Below, one piece after another: positions 24,430-33,434 of a stretch of DNA of 33,614 bases. The position numbers were made by a program, and so were the translations under genes. Under the pieces are notes generated by a model that saw only the letters and a program-made list of their open reading frames with translations, searched no databases and was not told the origin of the DNA. Each line of letters opens with the position of its first letter. Positions within the stretch are counted from its first letter, which is position 1. The stretch spans positions 1 to 33,614 of the forward strand of contig JAJRSR010000198.1 in NCBI GenBank assembly GCA_024278695.1, given 5' to 3'. This DNA comes from Planctomycetota bacterium. GTDB taxonomy: Bacteria > Planctomycetota > Phycisphaerae > UBA1845.

Positions 24430-24981
24430 ATGAAGAAGTATTTGGACAGCCTAATCGTTATCAGCGTCGCAGTTGGCATGACCCTGGCCTGTGGGGCGTG
24501 GCTCTATAAACCGGGGCAGCGCGAAGTAGCCACGTTGCTCGTTTCAGCACAAGCCATGAGAGACCAAATTGCTCGCGGCACCGCTACGGTCAGCGGTCTG
24601 GCGAGCGTCCGGAGTGATGTCCGCAACGCAAACGACGTCCTGACCGAGTATGCCACCATGATTACCCCAACTGCGGACGTGGGCTCATTCATCGAAGAAG
24701 TCTCAGCGGCGGCATCAGAACTTGGGCTGCGTAACCGAGCTATCATTCCACAGACCCCCGAGGGATGCGGCACGATCGTCATGCTCCCCATCGAGATCAG
24801 CTTCGAGTCTGTGTTCGCTAAAAGTTTCGATTTCCTAAGAACCATCGAGCGTCTGCCGCGTGCCGTACAGATCGCCAGCTTTTCCATCAAGCGGGCGAAC
24901 GGCACGACTGACCCTGACCCTGGCGAAGAAGCCACGCTGCGAACCAAGTTGACACTACGGATTTTTTACGAGGCAACCTGA
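24430..24981 (+). CDS. pilO: PilO-like inner-membrane alignment protein
   Basis: 183 residues, five bases after pilN. One membrane helix at about 7-25 (SLIVISVAVGMTLACGAWL), a coiled-coil region to about 80, then a ferredoxin-like domain with FIEEVSAAASELGL and FDFLRTIERLPRAVQI, both typical of PilO. PilO and PilN form a periplasmic heterodimer that ties PilM to the secretin-associated lipoprotein. The ribosome site is weak. Primary sequence conservation in this family is low, so the call depends on order and predicted structure. Confidence 0.78.
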   Translation: MKKYLDSLIVISVAVGMTLACGAWLYKPGQREVATLLVSAQAMRDQIARGTATVSGLASVRSDVRNANDVLTEYATMITPTADVGSFIEEVSAAASELGLRNRAIIPQTPEGCGTIVMLPIEISFESVFAKSFDFLRTIERLPRAVQIASFSIKRANGTTDPDPGEEATLRTKLTLRIFYEAT

Positions 24982-24989
24982 CCGCCGCT

Positions 24990-25550
24990 ATGGATCTTAG
25001 CCGGACCAAATTGATGAGGATGCTTCGTGCTCAGCTTAAAGCTGCGCCGAAACAGGCCAAACTTCTCGGAGCACTCACGTTCGTGTTTCTGGTTGCATTG
25101 ATTCGTATGATCTTCACGTTGGGGCCAGACGCCACTGAGGCCGCCCCGCCGCCGATCCTGCCCGTAGCAGGGGCACAAGCCCCAGCGCCCCAGCCGGTGC
25201 CGGTCCGTCCGGAAATCGTGCGGCAGCCTTTGCCCGAACTACCCGACCAGGCAGTGCGAGACCTCTTCGCGGCAAGTTGGCTGAGAAACGATCGGCAACC
25301 GCTACCAGAACCGAAACCTGTCATCACAGAACCGCCCGCGGCCGTAGTCGTTGATACCCCGCCGCTGGAGTTTGTGCTCGAACTCACGCTCACCGGAGCA
25401 GCCGACAACGGGCAGCACTGTGCCATCATCAACGGGAAACGACTCCACGTGGGAGAGTCCATCGACGGTTTCGTGGTTAAGACCATCGCTCCGGGGCTCG
25501 TGGTTCTTATGGGGAATCAGGGCGAGCAGGTTGTTGTGCGGATGAACTGA
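24990..25550 (+). CDS. PilP/GspC-like periplasmic linker protein
   Basis: 186 residues. A cytoplasmic basic stretch is followed by one membrane helix around 28-44 (GALTFVFLVALIRMIFTL), a proline-rich linker (about 50-120, many Pro-Ala-Pro repeats) and a small beta domain at 126-186 with AIINGKRLHVGESIDGF and VVLMGNQGEQVVV. This is the HR-domain arrangement of GspC and, with a lipid anchor in place of the helix, of PilP; it contacts the secretin N0/N1 domains. Position between pilO and the secretin matches PilP. No Shine-Dalgarno sequence is evident; translation probably follows from pilO eight bases upstream. Confidence 0.75.
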   Translation: MDLSRTKLMRMLRAQLKAAPKQAKLLGALTFVFLVALIRMIFTLGPDATEAAPPPILPVAGAQAPAPQPVPVRPEIVRQPLPELPDQAVRDLFAASWLRNDRQPLPEPKPVITEPPAAVVVDTPPLEFVLELTLTGAADNGQHCAIINGKRLHVGESIDGFVVKTIAPGLVVLMGNQGEQVVVRMN

Positions 25551-25607
25551 CGTGGCGTAACGCACCGCAGGCTTCAACGGAGCCGTGGTAGCACAGGAGA
25601 GCCTCTG

Positions 25608-27551
25608 GTGAAGAACTCGCCGGTAACTAACGAACGAACGCGATGCCGCAGGCAGGCCGCGCTGTTGATTGGCGTGCACCTGCTTGGGACATTCCGAGGG
25701 GTGGCGCTCGCCCAACAGCCGAACGATGCCCCAGCGTCTGATAGGCCGCCGTCTGTCAGAACGCAGGTTGGCGACGCGCTCGCCAACGCATCGGACTTCA
25801 CGCCTGGAATCCTGGGCTCCGAACCGCAGCAAACCATTGGCAGCGTCCCGCCGCTGGGTGAGCTGGCCGAGGACGACGGCTCCATCACCGTGACACGCGC
25901 GGGTACGGTTGAAATGCACGTGGCCAACCTGCCGCTAGCTGAAGTGCTGGAGGCACTGTCCATCCAAGGGCAACGCAATATCGTCGCCACGCCAAACGTT
26001 TCCGGCACCGTCACAGCCCACCTCTACAATGTGACCTTCACCGAAGCCCTCACTGCCATCCTGGCAAGCAACGGCGCGGGTTTTCAGCAGAAAGACGGCT
26101 TCATCTATGTGTACACCAACGCGGAACTCGCCGGTATTCTCGAAAACGAAACACCACCGGTGACTCGCGTGTTCTCACTCTCCTTCTGCTCTTCCGAAGA
26201 CGCGCTGGCCGTTGTGACCCCCATGCTCAGCGGCGTCGGCACCGCCGTGGCGGCTCCGGAAGCTGCACGCGGATTAAACACCGAAGCCGAAGACACCAGC
26301 GGAACCGACCTGGCGCAGATGGATTACCTGGCCGTACGAGACCGCCCCGACGTACTGGAAGAAATTGAAAAGACGATCCGTGATTTGGACGTACCTCCGA
26401 AGCAGGTGTTGGTCGAGGCGACGATTCTCGCGGTGACGCTGGATGAGGACAACGCACTCGGCGTGGATTTCACGATTGTGGGTGGTGTTGATCTGGAACT
26501 GCTCGGAGCAATGTCAAACGCCATCACCGATTTGAGCCTGGGTAATCTACCGACCAACAGGTTTGAACGACTCAACAGTAACATCAGTACAGACGTCAGC
26601 GGCGTTGTTCCCACAGGCGGCGTGACCCTCGGCGTTATTAAGGATCAAGTCGGCGTGTTCGTTCGCGCGTTAGAGGCGATCACGGACACCGTGGTCCTGG
26701 CTAACCCTAAGGTACTCGCTTTGAACCGGCAACGTGGACAAGTTATCATCGGTCGGCGCGACGGCTATCTGACAACCACCGTCACGGAAACACAAGCCAT
26801 CCAGAACGTCAGGTTTCTGGAAACCGGCACACAGCTCATTTTCCGACCGTTCATCGGTGAAAACGGGCTCGTGCGTATGGAGCTTCACCCGGAAGACAGT
26901 GTGGGCACCGTCACCAACGGGCTACCATCTGAGCAAACCACGGAAGTCACGACCGATGTCATCGTTCGGGACGGACAAACCATTCTCATTGGTGGGTTGT
27001 TTCGCGAAGTGACCGCCGGCACACGCAGCCAGATCCCGCTCCTGGGCAACGCTCCGGTTGTCGGGCCTCTCTTTCGAGGCAAGCGAGACACAATCATTCG
27101 ACAGGAGGTCATTATTCTCCTCACCGTTCACATCATCAAAGACCAAGACGAGTTCGCCAAAGAAAGCGAAGAGGCACGCCAGGATCTGGAAAGAATGCGT
27201 GTCGGCATTCGACGCAGTATGATGTGGCACGGACGTGAACGCCAAGCCCAAACCCGGTACCGTGAATCGCTCGAACACGTTGCCAACGACGACATCGACA
27301 AGGCCTTGTGGAATATCCGAATAGCCCTTCAGAACAACCCACTGCTACTACCTGCTATTGAGCTGCGTGAGAAGCTGCTCGCAAGTCGACAGTGGGACGA
27401 AGACGGCTCAGCCACCCGAAACTTTGTCCACCAACTAATCATGAAAGAACAGGGAATCACCCGTTCCGAATTCGAAAGACCCGAACCACGGCTTCCCGAA
27501 CCGGAACCTGCTGATGAATGCACAGAAGGAGACACCGATGACGATGCCTAA
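25608..27551 (+). CDS. pilQ: Type IV pilus secretin (PilQ/GspD family) with C-terminal helical extension
   Basis: 647 residues, GTG start with AGGAG eight bases upstream. A signal peptide ends about ALA (residue 35). Domains: an STN-like domain about 100-170 (LPLAEVLEALSIQGQRNIV), an N1-like domain about 185-262, and the secretin beta-domain about 345-511 with ANPKVLALNRQRGQV, DGQTILIGGLFRE, IPLLGNAPVVGPLFR and the final QEVIILLTVHII. A helical tail follows from about 512 to 647, with a TPR-like pattern NDDIDKALWNIRIALQNNPLL near 565-585 and an acidic end. Only one STN/N1 set is present, short for a PilQ. Its outer-membrane pore would let the pilus exit. The next gene starts within its last 14 bases. 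Confidence 0.92.
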   Translation: MKNSPVTNERTRCRRQAALLIGVHLLGTFRGVALAQQPNDAPASDRPPSVRTQVGDALANASDFTPGILGSEPQQTIGSVPPLGELAEDDGSITVTRAGTVEMHVANLPLAEVLEALSIQGQRNIVATPNVSGTVTAHLYNVTFTEALTAILASNGAGFQQKDGFIYVYTNAELAGILENETPPVTRVFSLSFCSSEDALAVVTPMLSGVGTAVAAPEAARGLNTEAEDTSGTDLAQMDYLAVRDRPDVLEEIEKTIRDLDVPPKQVLVEATILAVTLDEDNALGVDFTIVGGVDLELLGAMSNAITDLSLGNLPTNRFERLNSNISTDVSGVVPTGGVTLGVIKDQVGVFVRALEAITDTVVLANPKVLALNRQRGQVIIGRRDGYLTTTVTETQAIQNVRFLETGTQLIFRPFIGENGLVRMELHPEDSVGTVTNGLPSEQTTEVTTDVIVRDGQTILIGGLFREVTAGTRSQIPLLGNAPVVGPLFRGKRDTIIRQEVIILLTVHIIKDQDEFAKESEEARQDLERMRVGIRRSMMWHGRERQAQTRYRESLEHVANDDIDKALWNIRIALQNNPLLLPAIELREKLLASRQWDEDGSATRNFVHQLIMKEQGITRSEFERPEPRLPEPEPADECTEGDTDDDA

Positions 27552-28860
27552 CCCACCCAAACGGTACCCGCTTTCGTTCATTCGGGCTTGGCTTCGCCCG
27601 AGTGCATTACTTGTCATTATCGCCGGGCTCTCATTCTTGGGTTGTTCAACCGGTGGCATGAAGCGTGTAACGGCAAAGCCAAGCCGAGCACCTGCACAAA
27701 GCCGGCTGAAGTACGAATTGGCACTACAACATTATGAAGGCGGAAGAACCGCGGAGGCTATCACCACCATCAAAGAAGCGATCAGCGCCCATCCGAAATC
27801 GACCCGGCAACATCTTTTTCTAGCACAATGCTATATCGAGTTGGGCAAGTTCGTCTCTGCGAAGGAGGCCGCCGAAAAAGCCAAAGGGTGCAACCCGGAG
27901 TCGGCCGACGCCGATTATACGCTCGGCGTCATCGCGGAACGCACCGGCGACTTCGATACCGCACTGAAGCACTATCGCAACGCCAGGTCACGAGGAAGAG
28001 GCTCCGTGGACTTCGTTGTTGCGGAGGCCGAGTGCCTCACTGCAATGGGGCAATCCGCGCAAGCGATCGCCTTAATATCCGACCATATCGAAAACTTTGA
28101 CTCCGACGGTACTCTCGAAATGCTGCTCGCGCAAATCCACGTGCTGGACGGAGACAAGGAAACCGCACTGCGAGAGTTCGGCTTTGCCCTGGAAAGAAGC
28201 GCCTGCGACTCAAAACGATTGCAGGGTTCACGAAGTTGCGCTCTGCTTGTACAAGAGTATGGCGAACTGCTTGCGAGCGAAGAACAATACGAGCAGGCCA
28301 TCGCGATCTTACAGCCTCACATCGCAGCCAACGATGGTGCACCGGCTTCGGTGATCGTCGCCCTGGGATCCGCATATTTGAACACGGACCGGGTTGACGA
28401 CGCGCAGCGATTGTTCTTACTGCAATCGAAACGACACCCCAAAAACGCCATGTGCTGGCTGTTGTTCGCGCGAGCCTCCATTCGTGCCGGTGATTGGGTC
28501 ACCGCGCGACGCACCACGGATACACTCGTACGCCTAGTCCCAGACAGCAGTCCGGCCCATCTTGTACGCGGGTTTGTCTACTGGAAAATGAACGATCAGG
28601 AAGAAGCAATCGAAGCCTTGGAACGGTCGTTAGCCATTGAACCTGAAGACGCCTTGGCCCATTGCCTCATCTCTCAGATTCTCGAAAACGCCGGGTACGG
28701 TACCGCCTCGGCCGACGCCCATCACGAACGCGCCGTAGAAATCGACCCGCAGCATGCCTGCGCCAAACGCAACCCCACACCACGTGACTGGAACGCCCCG
28801 GTATCACCGGCTCCGCTTCCGGTCCTGGGCTCGGCGGCTTTGGAAGCGAGGCTGCCATGA
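27538..28860 (+). CDS. TPR-repeat lipoprotein in pilus operon
   Basis: 440 residues from ATG 27538, with AAGGAG six bases upstream and 14 bases of overlap with the secretin gene. A basic start, the helix LLVIIAGLSFLG and Cys36 form a lipoprotein-like signal. At least eight TPR-like helix pairs follow, for example ALQHYEGGRTAEAITTIKEA, ADYTLGVIAERTGDFDTALK, and VRGFVYWKMNDQEEAIEALE. In known systems the TPR lipoprotein PilF (or PilW) promotes secretin insertion into the outer membrane, and the location immediately behind the secretin fits that role, though PilF is shorter (about six repeats). The C-terminus is a low-complexity Pro/Ala tail. The STAS gene overlaps its end as ATGA. Confidence 0.87.
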   Translation: MTMPNPPKRYPLSFIRAWLRPSALLVIIAGLSFLGCSTGGMKRVTAKPSRAPAQSRLKYELALQHYEGGRTAEAITTIKEAISAHPKSTRQHLFLAQCYIELGKFVSAKEAAEKAKGCNPESADADYTLGVIAERTGDFDTALKHYRNARSRGRGSVDFVVAEAECLTAMGQSAQAIALISDHIENFDSDGTLEMLLAQIHVLDGDKETALREFGFALERSACDSKRLQGSRSCALLVQEYGELLASEEQYEQAIAILQPHIAANDGAPASVIVALGSAYLNTDRVDDAQRLFLLQSKRHPKNAMCWLLFARASIRAGDWVTARRTTDTLVRLVPDSSPAHLVRGFVYWKMNDQEEAIEALERSLAIEPEDALAHCLISQILENAGYGTASADAHHERAVEIDPQHACAKRNPTPRDWNAPVSPAPLPVLGSAALEARLP

Positions 28861-29192
28861 GCGTCTCAGTGACCCACGAGGGAAGCATTTGTGTATTGAG
28901 AGTCAACGGTGATTTCGTCGGTGATTCCGCGAGTCAGTTCCGCGAACTCGCCGCTCGCACCATCGCAGACGACGGCCGAGACTTCGTGATTGATCTGAGT
29001 GAAGCGGCGACTATCAATAGCGAGGGGCTGGAAGCGCTGACGTGGCTCAGGCGTGAGAGCGAAGACCAACTGGGTATGGTCAAACTGTGCCACGTCCCCG
29101 ATACCATCAAGCAGATTCTCTTCATCACGCGCCTTAGCACACAATTCGAACAGGTTGACCTGATCGAACACGCGTTGACCAGTTTTTCGTAG
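28857..29192 (+). CDS. STAS-domain protein (anti-anti-sigma factor-like) in pilus operon
   Basis: 111 residues, a single STAS domain. It resembles SpoIIAA/RsbV across its length: opening strand VTHEGSICVLRVNGDFVG, the central strand FVIDLSEAATINSEGLEAL, and the closing helix LSTQFEQVDLIEHAL. In SpoIIAA the phosphorylated serine lies in the D-S-S-G loop; here the loop is N54-S55-E56-G57, so the serine is kept but the preceding Asp is Asn and the following residue is Glu. No anti-sigma kinase or phosphatase gene is in the window. The gene is coupled by ATGA to the TPR lipoprotein and followed 12 bases later by pilB, so it is made with the pilus motor. A role in regulating pilus assembly is inference. 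Confidence 0.88.
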   Translation: MSVSVTHEGSICVLRVNGDFVGDSASQFRELAARTIADDGRDFVIDLSEAATINSEGLEALTWLRRESEDQLGMVKLCHVPDTIKQILFITRLSTQFEQVDLIEHALTSFS

Positions 29193-29204
29193 AGCAATGT
29201 TCGT

Positions 29205-30923
29205 ATGACAGAGGCCGTCGCAACCAAACGCCCCAAGCCGCTCGGCGACATTCTTGTCGGGCGCAACCTCATCACGCACGAGCAGGTCGACCAAGTTCTG
29301 GAAACGCAAAAAAGAAGCACGACCCGCCGGTTGTTCGGTGAGATCGTGGTCGAGCTTGGTTTCTGCACCGCCGAGAAGGTCACCGAGGCGCTGGCCGAGT
29401 CCTACGGCGTTCCTTTCGCCCACATTCACCCCGGCTTGGTCGATGCCGGTATCGTCGGCATCCTTCCGCGCGAATTCATACAGAGCCAGTCCGTACTGCC
29501 CATGTTCAAAGTGGACGACATGCTCACCGTCGCGGTGACAGAGCCAGCCAACGTATTCCTGGTGGAAGAAATCGCGCAACTGGCCGGGTGCGCCGTCCAG
29601 ATCGTCGCGGCACTCAAACCAGACATAGAAGCCACATTCGAGGTCTCGCAACCGGCGTCAGACACCCTCGACATCGCGGCGATGCTTGAACAGCAGGACG
29701 ACAGCAATCGCGGCGGCGGAGCTACCGCCGGGTCCACAGGCTCACTAAGGATGGACGGACTGGACGAGCAAGCTCCGGTCGTACAACTCGTCAACCACTT
29801 GATCCTCTCGGCCGTCCAAGACGGTGCCAGCGACATCCACATCGAGCCGGACGACCAGACGCTGCGTGTGCGATTCCGAATTGACGGCACACTCGTGGAA
29901 AAGATTCGCCCACCCTACCAGATGCACGCGGCGATCGTGTCGCGTATCAAAATCATGGCCAATCTGGACATCGCCGAGCGACGATTGCCGCAAGACGGTG
30001 CGATCAGCGTCTCCATCAAAGAAAACCGCGTCGATCTGCGCGTCTCCACCCTCCCCAACAAGTTCGGTGAGAAAGTGGTCATCCGGGTGATCGATACGCG
30101 GAACACCTTGGTGAGCCTGGCCAAACTCGGCATGGCACCAGGCGTCCACGAAGCCTTCGCCGCCGAGGTCAAAAAACCTCACGGCATCATCCTGGTAACA
30201 GGCCCGACCGGCAGCGGCAAGAGTACGACGCTGTACGCGGTACTCAACGAGATTAACAACCCATCCGTGAACATCTGCACCGTAGAAGACCCGGTGGAGT
30301 TCCAGATACCCGACATCAACCAATTCCAAGTTCACGAGAAAATCGGACTGGGGTTTGCTAACGTACTACGATCCCTACTTCGACAAGACCCAGACGTTAT
30401 CATGCTCGGTGAGATTCGTGATCCTGAGACAGCACGCATCGCCGTCCAGGCAGCACTCACAGGCCACCTCGTGCTTTCCACGCTGCATACCAATGACTCG
30501 GCCAGCGCTGTGACGCGACTCCACAACCTAAACGTCGAGCCCTACCTCATCAGTGCGTCACTTGTTGCCATCGTCGCACAGCGGTTGGTTCGATCTATTT
30601 GCGCAGACTGCAAGCAACAGGTCGAGCCGACTCCCGCTACGATTCGCACGCTGGAACGTTTGGGAATGACCGTTGAACACCATTATGTCGGGCGTGGCTG
30701 TTCTCGTTGCCACCAGACCGGCTTACGCGGACGTGTCGGAATCTACGAACTGCTGGTGCCGGACGATGAACTGCGCGACGCCATCGCAGCGGACATCCCT
30801 CTGGGTGAGATCCGCACCCGCGCCAAAAAGCTCGGCATGAAAACGCTCCTGCAAGCCGGGCTGGAAATCGCCAACCAAGGACAAACCACCGTGGACGAAG
30901 TGCTCCGAGTGACGGCGGGGTAA
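29205..30923 (+). CDS. pilB: Pilus extension ATPase PilB (GspE superfamily)
   Basis: 572 residues. An N-terminal MshEN-like domain spans about 10-155 with paired blocks LGDILVGRNLITHEQV and LFGEIVVELGFCTAEKV; in some relatives this domain binds c-di-GMP, but the expected first Arg is not kept (PLG). The ATPase core has Walker A GPTGSGKSTT at 333-342, an Asp box around DPVEF, Walker B VIMLGEIRD near 400-408 and the His box LSTLHTND. A zinc site is given by Cys466, Cys469, Cys499 and Cys502. It powers pilin polymerisation at the inner membrane with pilC. No clear ribosome site precedes ATG 29205, which is 12 bases from the STAS stop. Confidence 0.95.
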   Translation: MTEAVATKRPKPLGDILVGRNLITHEQVDQVLETQKRSTTRRLFGEIVVELGFCTAEKVTEALAESYGVPFAHIHPGLVDAGIVGILPREFIQSQSVLPMFKVDDMLTVAVTEPANVFLVEEIAQLAGCAVQIVAALKPDIEATFEVSQPASDTLDIAAMLEQQDDSNRGGGATAGSTGSLRMDGLDEQAPVVQLVNHLILSAVQDGASDIHIEPDDQTLRVRFRIDGTLVEKIRPPYQMHAAIVSRIKIMANLDIAERRLPQDGAISVSIKENRVDLRVSTLPNKFGEKVVIRVIDTRNTLVSLAKLGMAPGVHEAFAAEVKKPHGIILVTGPTGSGKSTTLYAVLNEINNPSVNICTVEDPVEFQIPDINQFQVHEKIGLGFANVLRSLLRQDPDVIMLGEIRDPETARIAVQAALTGHLVLSTLHTNDSASAVTRLHNLNVEPYLISASLVAIVAQRLVRSICADCKQQVEPTPATIRTLERLGMTVEHHYVGRGCSRCHQTGLRGRVGIYELLVPDDELRDAIAADIPLGEIRTRAKKLGMKTLLQAGLEIANQGQTTVDEVLRVTAG

Positions 30924-30967
30924 TAAACCCAGCAACCGATGAAACGATCGTCGAAGAGAGTTGACGA

Positions 30968-32137
30968 ATGAAAGACGACAACCAACTACTAGCCCTCATC
31001 GTTTCGGCCAAAGATGCCGGAGCCTCCGACCTGCTCCTTGTAGCTGGAGCGCCCCCGAGCATTTACGTCAACACAAGCCTTCAGGATCTCAAAGAAAAGA
31101 AGCTGTCCGCACCAGACATCAAAGATATGGTGATGGACTTTCTCGACGAGACGCAGCGCGAACGGCTCGCCAAAAACCGCGACGTTGACTTTTCCTTCGC
31201 CCGCGCCCGCGCAGGACGTAGCCGTATCAACATCCATTACCAACGCCACTCCATCGCAGTGGCCGTGCGCCTCATCGACTCTGAGATCCCCGATTTGGAC
31301 AAACTCTCCCTTCCGCCGCGAATGACCGCACTGGCCGACCTGCCGCGCGGGCTGGTTCTTATCACTGGACCCACGGGCTCCGGAAAAAGTACGACACTGG
31401 CCGCATTGCTCGAACGAATGAACCAACGGCGACGGGCTCATGTGATAACCCTGGAAGATCCCATCGAATTCGCCTTCACAAACAGGAACTCCATCATCGA
31501 GCAACGCGAAATCGGTGAAGACTCACCATCATTCGCAGATGCGTTACGGCACATCGTCCGCCAAAAACCCGACATCATCATGGTGGGCGAAATGCGTGAC
31601 CTTGAGACCGTCGGGGCCACACTCACTGCCGCAGAAACCGGCCACCTCGTTCTCGCGTCGCTTCACACAAACGGTGCCGCGCAAACTATCGATCGTATCG
31701 TGGACACGTTCGATTCACAGCGCCAGGAGCAGGTTCGGAGCCAACTCAGCCTCACCCTCCGGGCTATTGCCTGCCAAACACTGTTCCACAACGAGCGTGA
31801 TGGCGGCATGGTCGCCGCAGTTGAGCTGATGATCATGACGCCCGCGATTGCCCGAGCGATTCGCGACAACAACACGCATCTCGTTCCAGGTATGATCGAA
31901 ACCGGCGGCCAGTTGGGCATGCAGACACTCGATGCTGCCATCGCAAACCTGGTCAAGGAAGGGTTGATCGGGCTTGACGCCGCCATCAGCAAGGCCGCAG
32001 ACCCGGCGCGACTGGAACGCATTTTGGACCTGAGCGATGCGGCGACACAGCCTGTCGGCGCGGTGACGAACGACCCGTCTGGTTTTGGTAATTTGGATGG
32101 CCCGGCACCCGGCCCGAGTCGACGACCCTGGGAGTAA
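30968..32137 (+). CDS. pilT: Pilus retraction ATPase PilT
   Basis: 389 residues. PilT traits: the N-terminal ASDLLLVAGAPPSIYVN, Walker A GPTGSGKST at 134-142, ITLEDPIEFAF, VGEMRDLETVGATLTAAETGHLV, SLHTNGAAQTIDRIVD, and the C-terminal AIRDNNTHLVPGM, which corresponds to the AIRNLIRE retraction motif region. The last 35 residues are a Pro/Gly-rich tail beyond the normal end. Presence of PilT argues that the locus makes a dynamic type IV pilus rather than only a type II secretion pseudopilus. It lies 44 bases after pilB and 3 before pilC; the ribosome site AGAGAG is moderate. Confidence 0.93.
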   Translation: MKDDNQLLALIVSAKDAGASDLLLVAGAPPSIYVNTSLQDLKEKKLSAPDIKDMVMDFLDETQRERLAKNRDVDFSFARARAGRSRINIHYQRHSIAVAVRLIDSEIPDLDKLSLPPRMTALADLPRGLVLITGPTGSGKSTTLAALLERMNQRRRAHVITLEDPIEFAFTNRNSIIEQREIGEDSPSFADALRHIVRQKPDIIMVGEMRDLETVGATLTAAETGHLVLASLHTNGAAQTIDRIVDTFDSQRQEQVRSQLSLTLRAIACQTLFHNERDGGMVAAVELMIMTPAIARAIRDNNTHLVPGMIETGGQLGMQTLDAAIANLVKEGLIGLDAAISKAADPARLERILDLSDAATQPVGAVTNDPSGFGNLDGPAPGPSRRPWE

Positions 32138-32140
32138 ACC

Positions 32141-33364
32141 ATGGCAGTTTTTCAATACGCAGCACGGGACAGTTCTGGCGCGTCCCTCAAAGGCGAGATC
32201 ATCGCCCAAGGCAAGTCAGAGGCTAGCAGATTACTTCGAGCGGAAGGAAAATTCGTAACCTCACTAGACGAGTCGTCCAAACCGCTTGACATCGATGACG
32301 AGCAGGCGATGGCACTCGTCGGCGGTCGCGTGCGACAGGAAGACATTATTTTCTTATTCTCGCAGCTTTCCATCATGGTGGACACGGGCGTCTCCCTCGC
32401 AAACGCAATCGACGCGGCCGTAACACAAGCGCCGCACGGACGCTTCCAATCCGTATTGAAAGACATCCAAGGAAGGGTCGAGTCGGGGGAACCGTTTTCC
32501 ACTGCCATGAGCCACCACCCCAAGGTGTTCGGCGATTTCTACGTAAACCTGCTTCGGGCGGCCGAGGTATCCGGAACGATGGGACCGATGCTGAACCGAT
32601 GTGCGGAATACCTCACATCGAGCCGCGAGTTGCAAAAGAAGGTCAAGTCGGCGTTGACTTACCCGCTGATTCTCATGATTGCGTCGGCCGGGGTAACCAT
32701 CTTTCTCATCACGTTCGTACTGCCCAACTTCCTGACGATCTACGCGGGGAAAAAAGCGACGCTCCCCCTCCCCACCGTCATCCTCGTGACCGGAACCGAT
32801 TGGCTCATGGCGTATTGGGCTCCCGTGCTTGCGGGTTCGATGATCGCAATTACCTCGTCAATATGGTTCATGAAATCCAACAGCACGCGAACACAATCGC
32901 ACTGGTTACGGCTTCACGTTCCAATCCTCGGTGGTATGTTGCGCCGCTCGTATGTGACGACCAGCCTTCGAACGCTCGGTATCCTGGTGGACTCGGGCGT
33001 CTCCATGCTAGAAGCGGTATGGATCACGCGAGCCCTCAGTAACAACTACCACTTCGCCACGCTCTGGGCCAAGGTGGCCGAGCGTTTGCAGCACGGCGAA
33101 GCTCTGAGCAAGCCACTGGAAGGAAGTGACCTGATTCCTCGCCCGGTGATACAGATGATCAAGGCTGGAGAAAGCTCCGGACAACTCGGCACCGTCTTGG
33201 ACCGCCTGTGCGACTTCCTCGACAACGACCTTCGTCAGTCCATCAAGACCACGACTCAAATGATTGAGCCGATCATGATCGGGATCATGGGTGCCGTCGT
33301 CGGTGGCATCGCCATTGCGCTTCTCCTCCCGATCATGTCGATCTCGAAGGTGATCGCCCACTAA
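32141..33364 (+). CDS. pilC: Inner-membrane platform protein PilC (GspF family)
   Basis: 407 residues with the two-repeat T2SSF structure. After an N-terminal beta region (FQYAARDSSGASLKGEI), repeat one has FLFSQLSIMVDTGVSLANAID (about 70-90) and SALTYPLILMIASAGVTIF, and repeat two has LRTLGILVDSGVSMLEAVWI and the last helix MIEPIMIGIMGAVVGGIAIALLLPIM. Three membrane helices are expected. It couples ATPase motion of PilB or PilT to pilin insertion. GGGAG six bases upstream sets ATG 32141. It is the last gene of the plus-strand array; no clear intrinsic terminator follows in the 70 bases before the convergent gene. Confidence 0.94.
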   Translation: MAVFQYAARDSSGASLKGEIIAQGKSEASRLLRAEGKFVTSLDESSKPLDIDDEQAMALVGGRVRQEDIIFLFSQLSIMVDTGVSLANAIDAAVTQAPHGRFQSVLKDIQGRVESGEPFSTAMSHHPKVFGDFYVNLLRAAEVSGTMGPMLNRCAEYLTSSRELQKKVKSALTYPLILMIASAGVTIFLITFVLPNFLTIYAGKKATLPLPTVILVTGTDWLMAYWAPVLAGSMIAITSSIWFMKSNSTRTQSHWLRLHVPILGGMLRRSYVTTSLRTLGILVDSGVSMLEAVWITRALSNNYHFATLWAKVAERLQHGEALSKPLEGSDLIPRPVIQMIKAGESSGQLGTVLDRLCDFLDNDLRQSIKTTTQMIEPIMIGIMGAVVGGIAIALLLPIMSISKVIAH

Positions 33365-33434
33365 GGCGTCGGTGCGATGGGTACCATGAGTTAATTTGAG
33401 GCTGCGTCGAGCAGGAAAACCCAGCCCCCAGCGC

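Noticed and set aside
22698-33364. Reading the array as a type II secretion system only
   Set aside because: PilM, PilN, PilO and PilT-type proteins are present, which type II systems lack in this combination; GspC/D/G-like features are shared by both.
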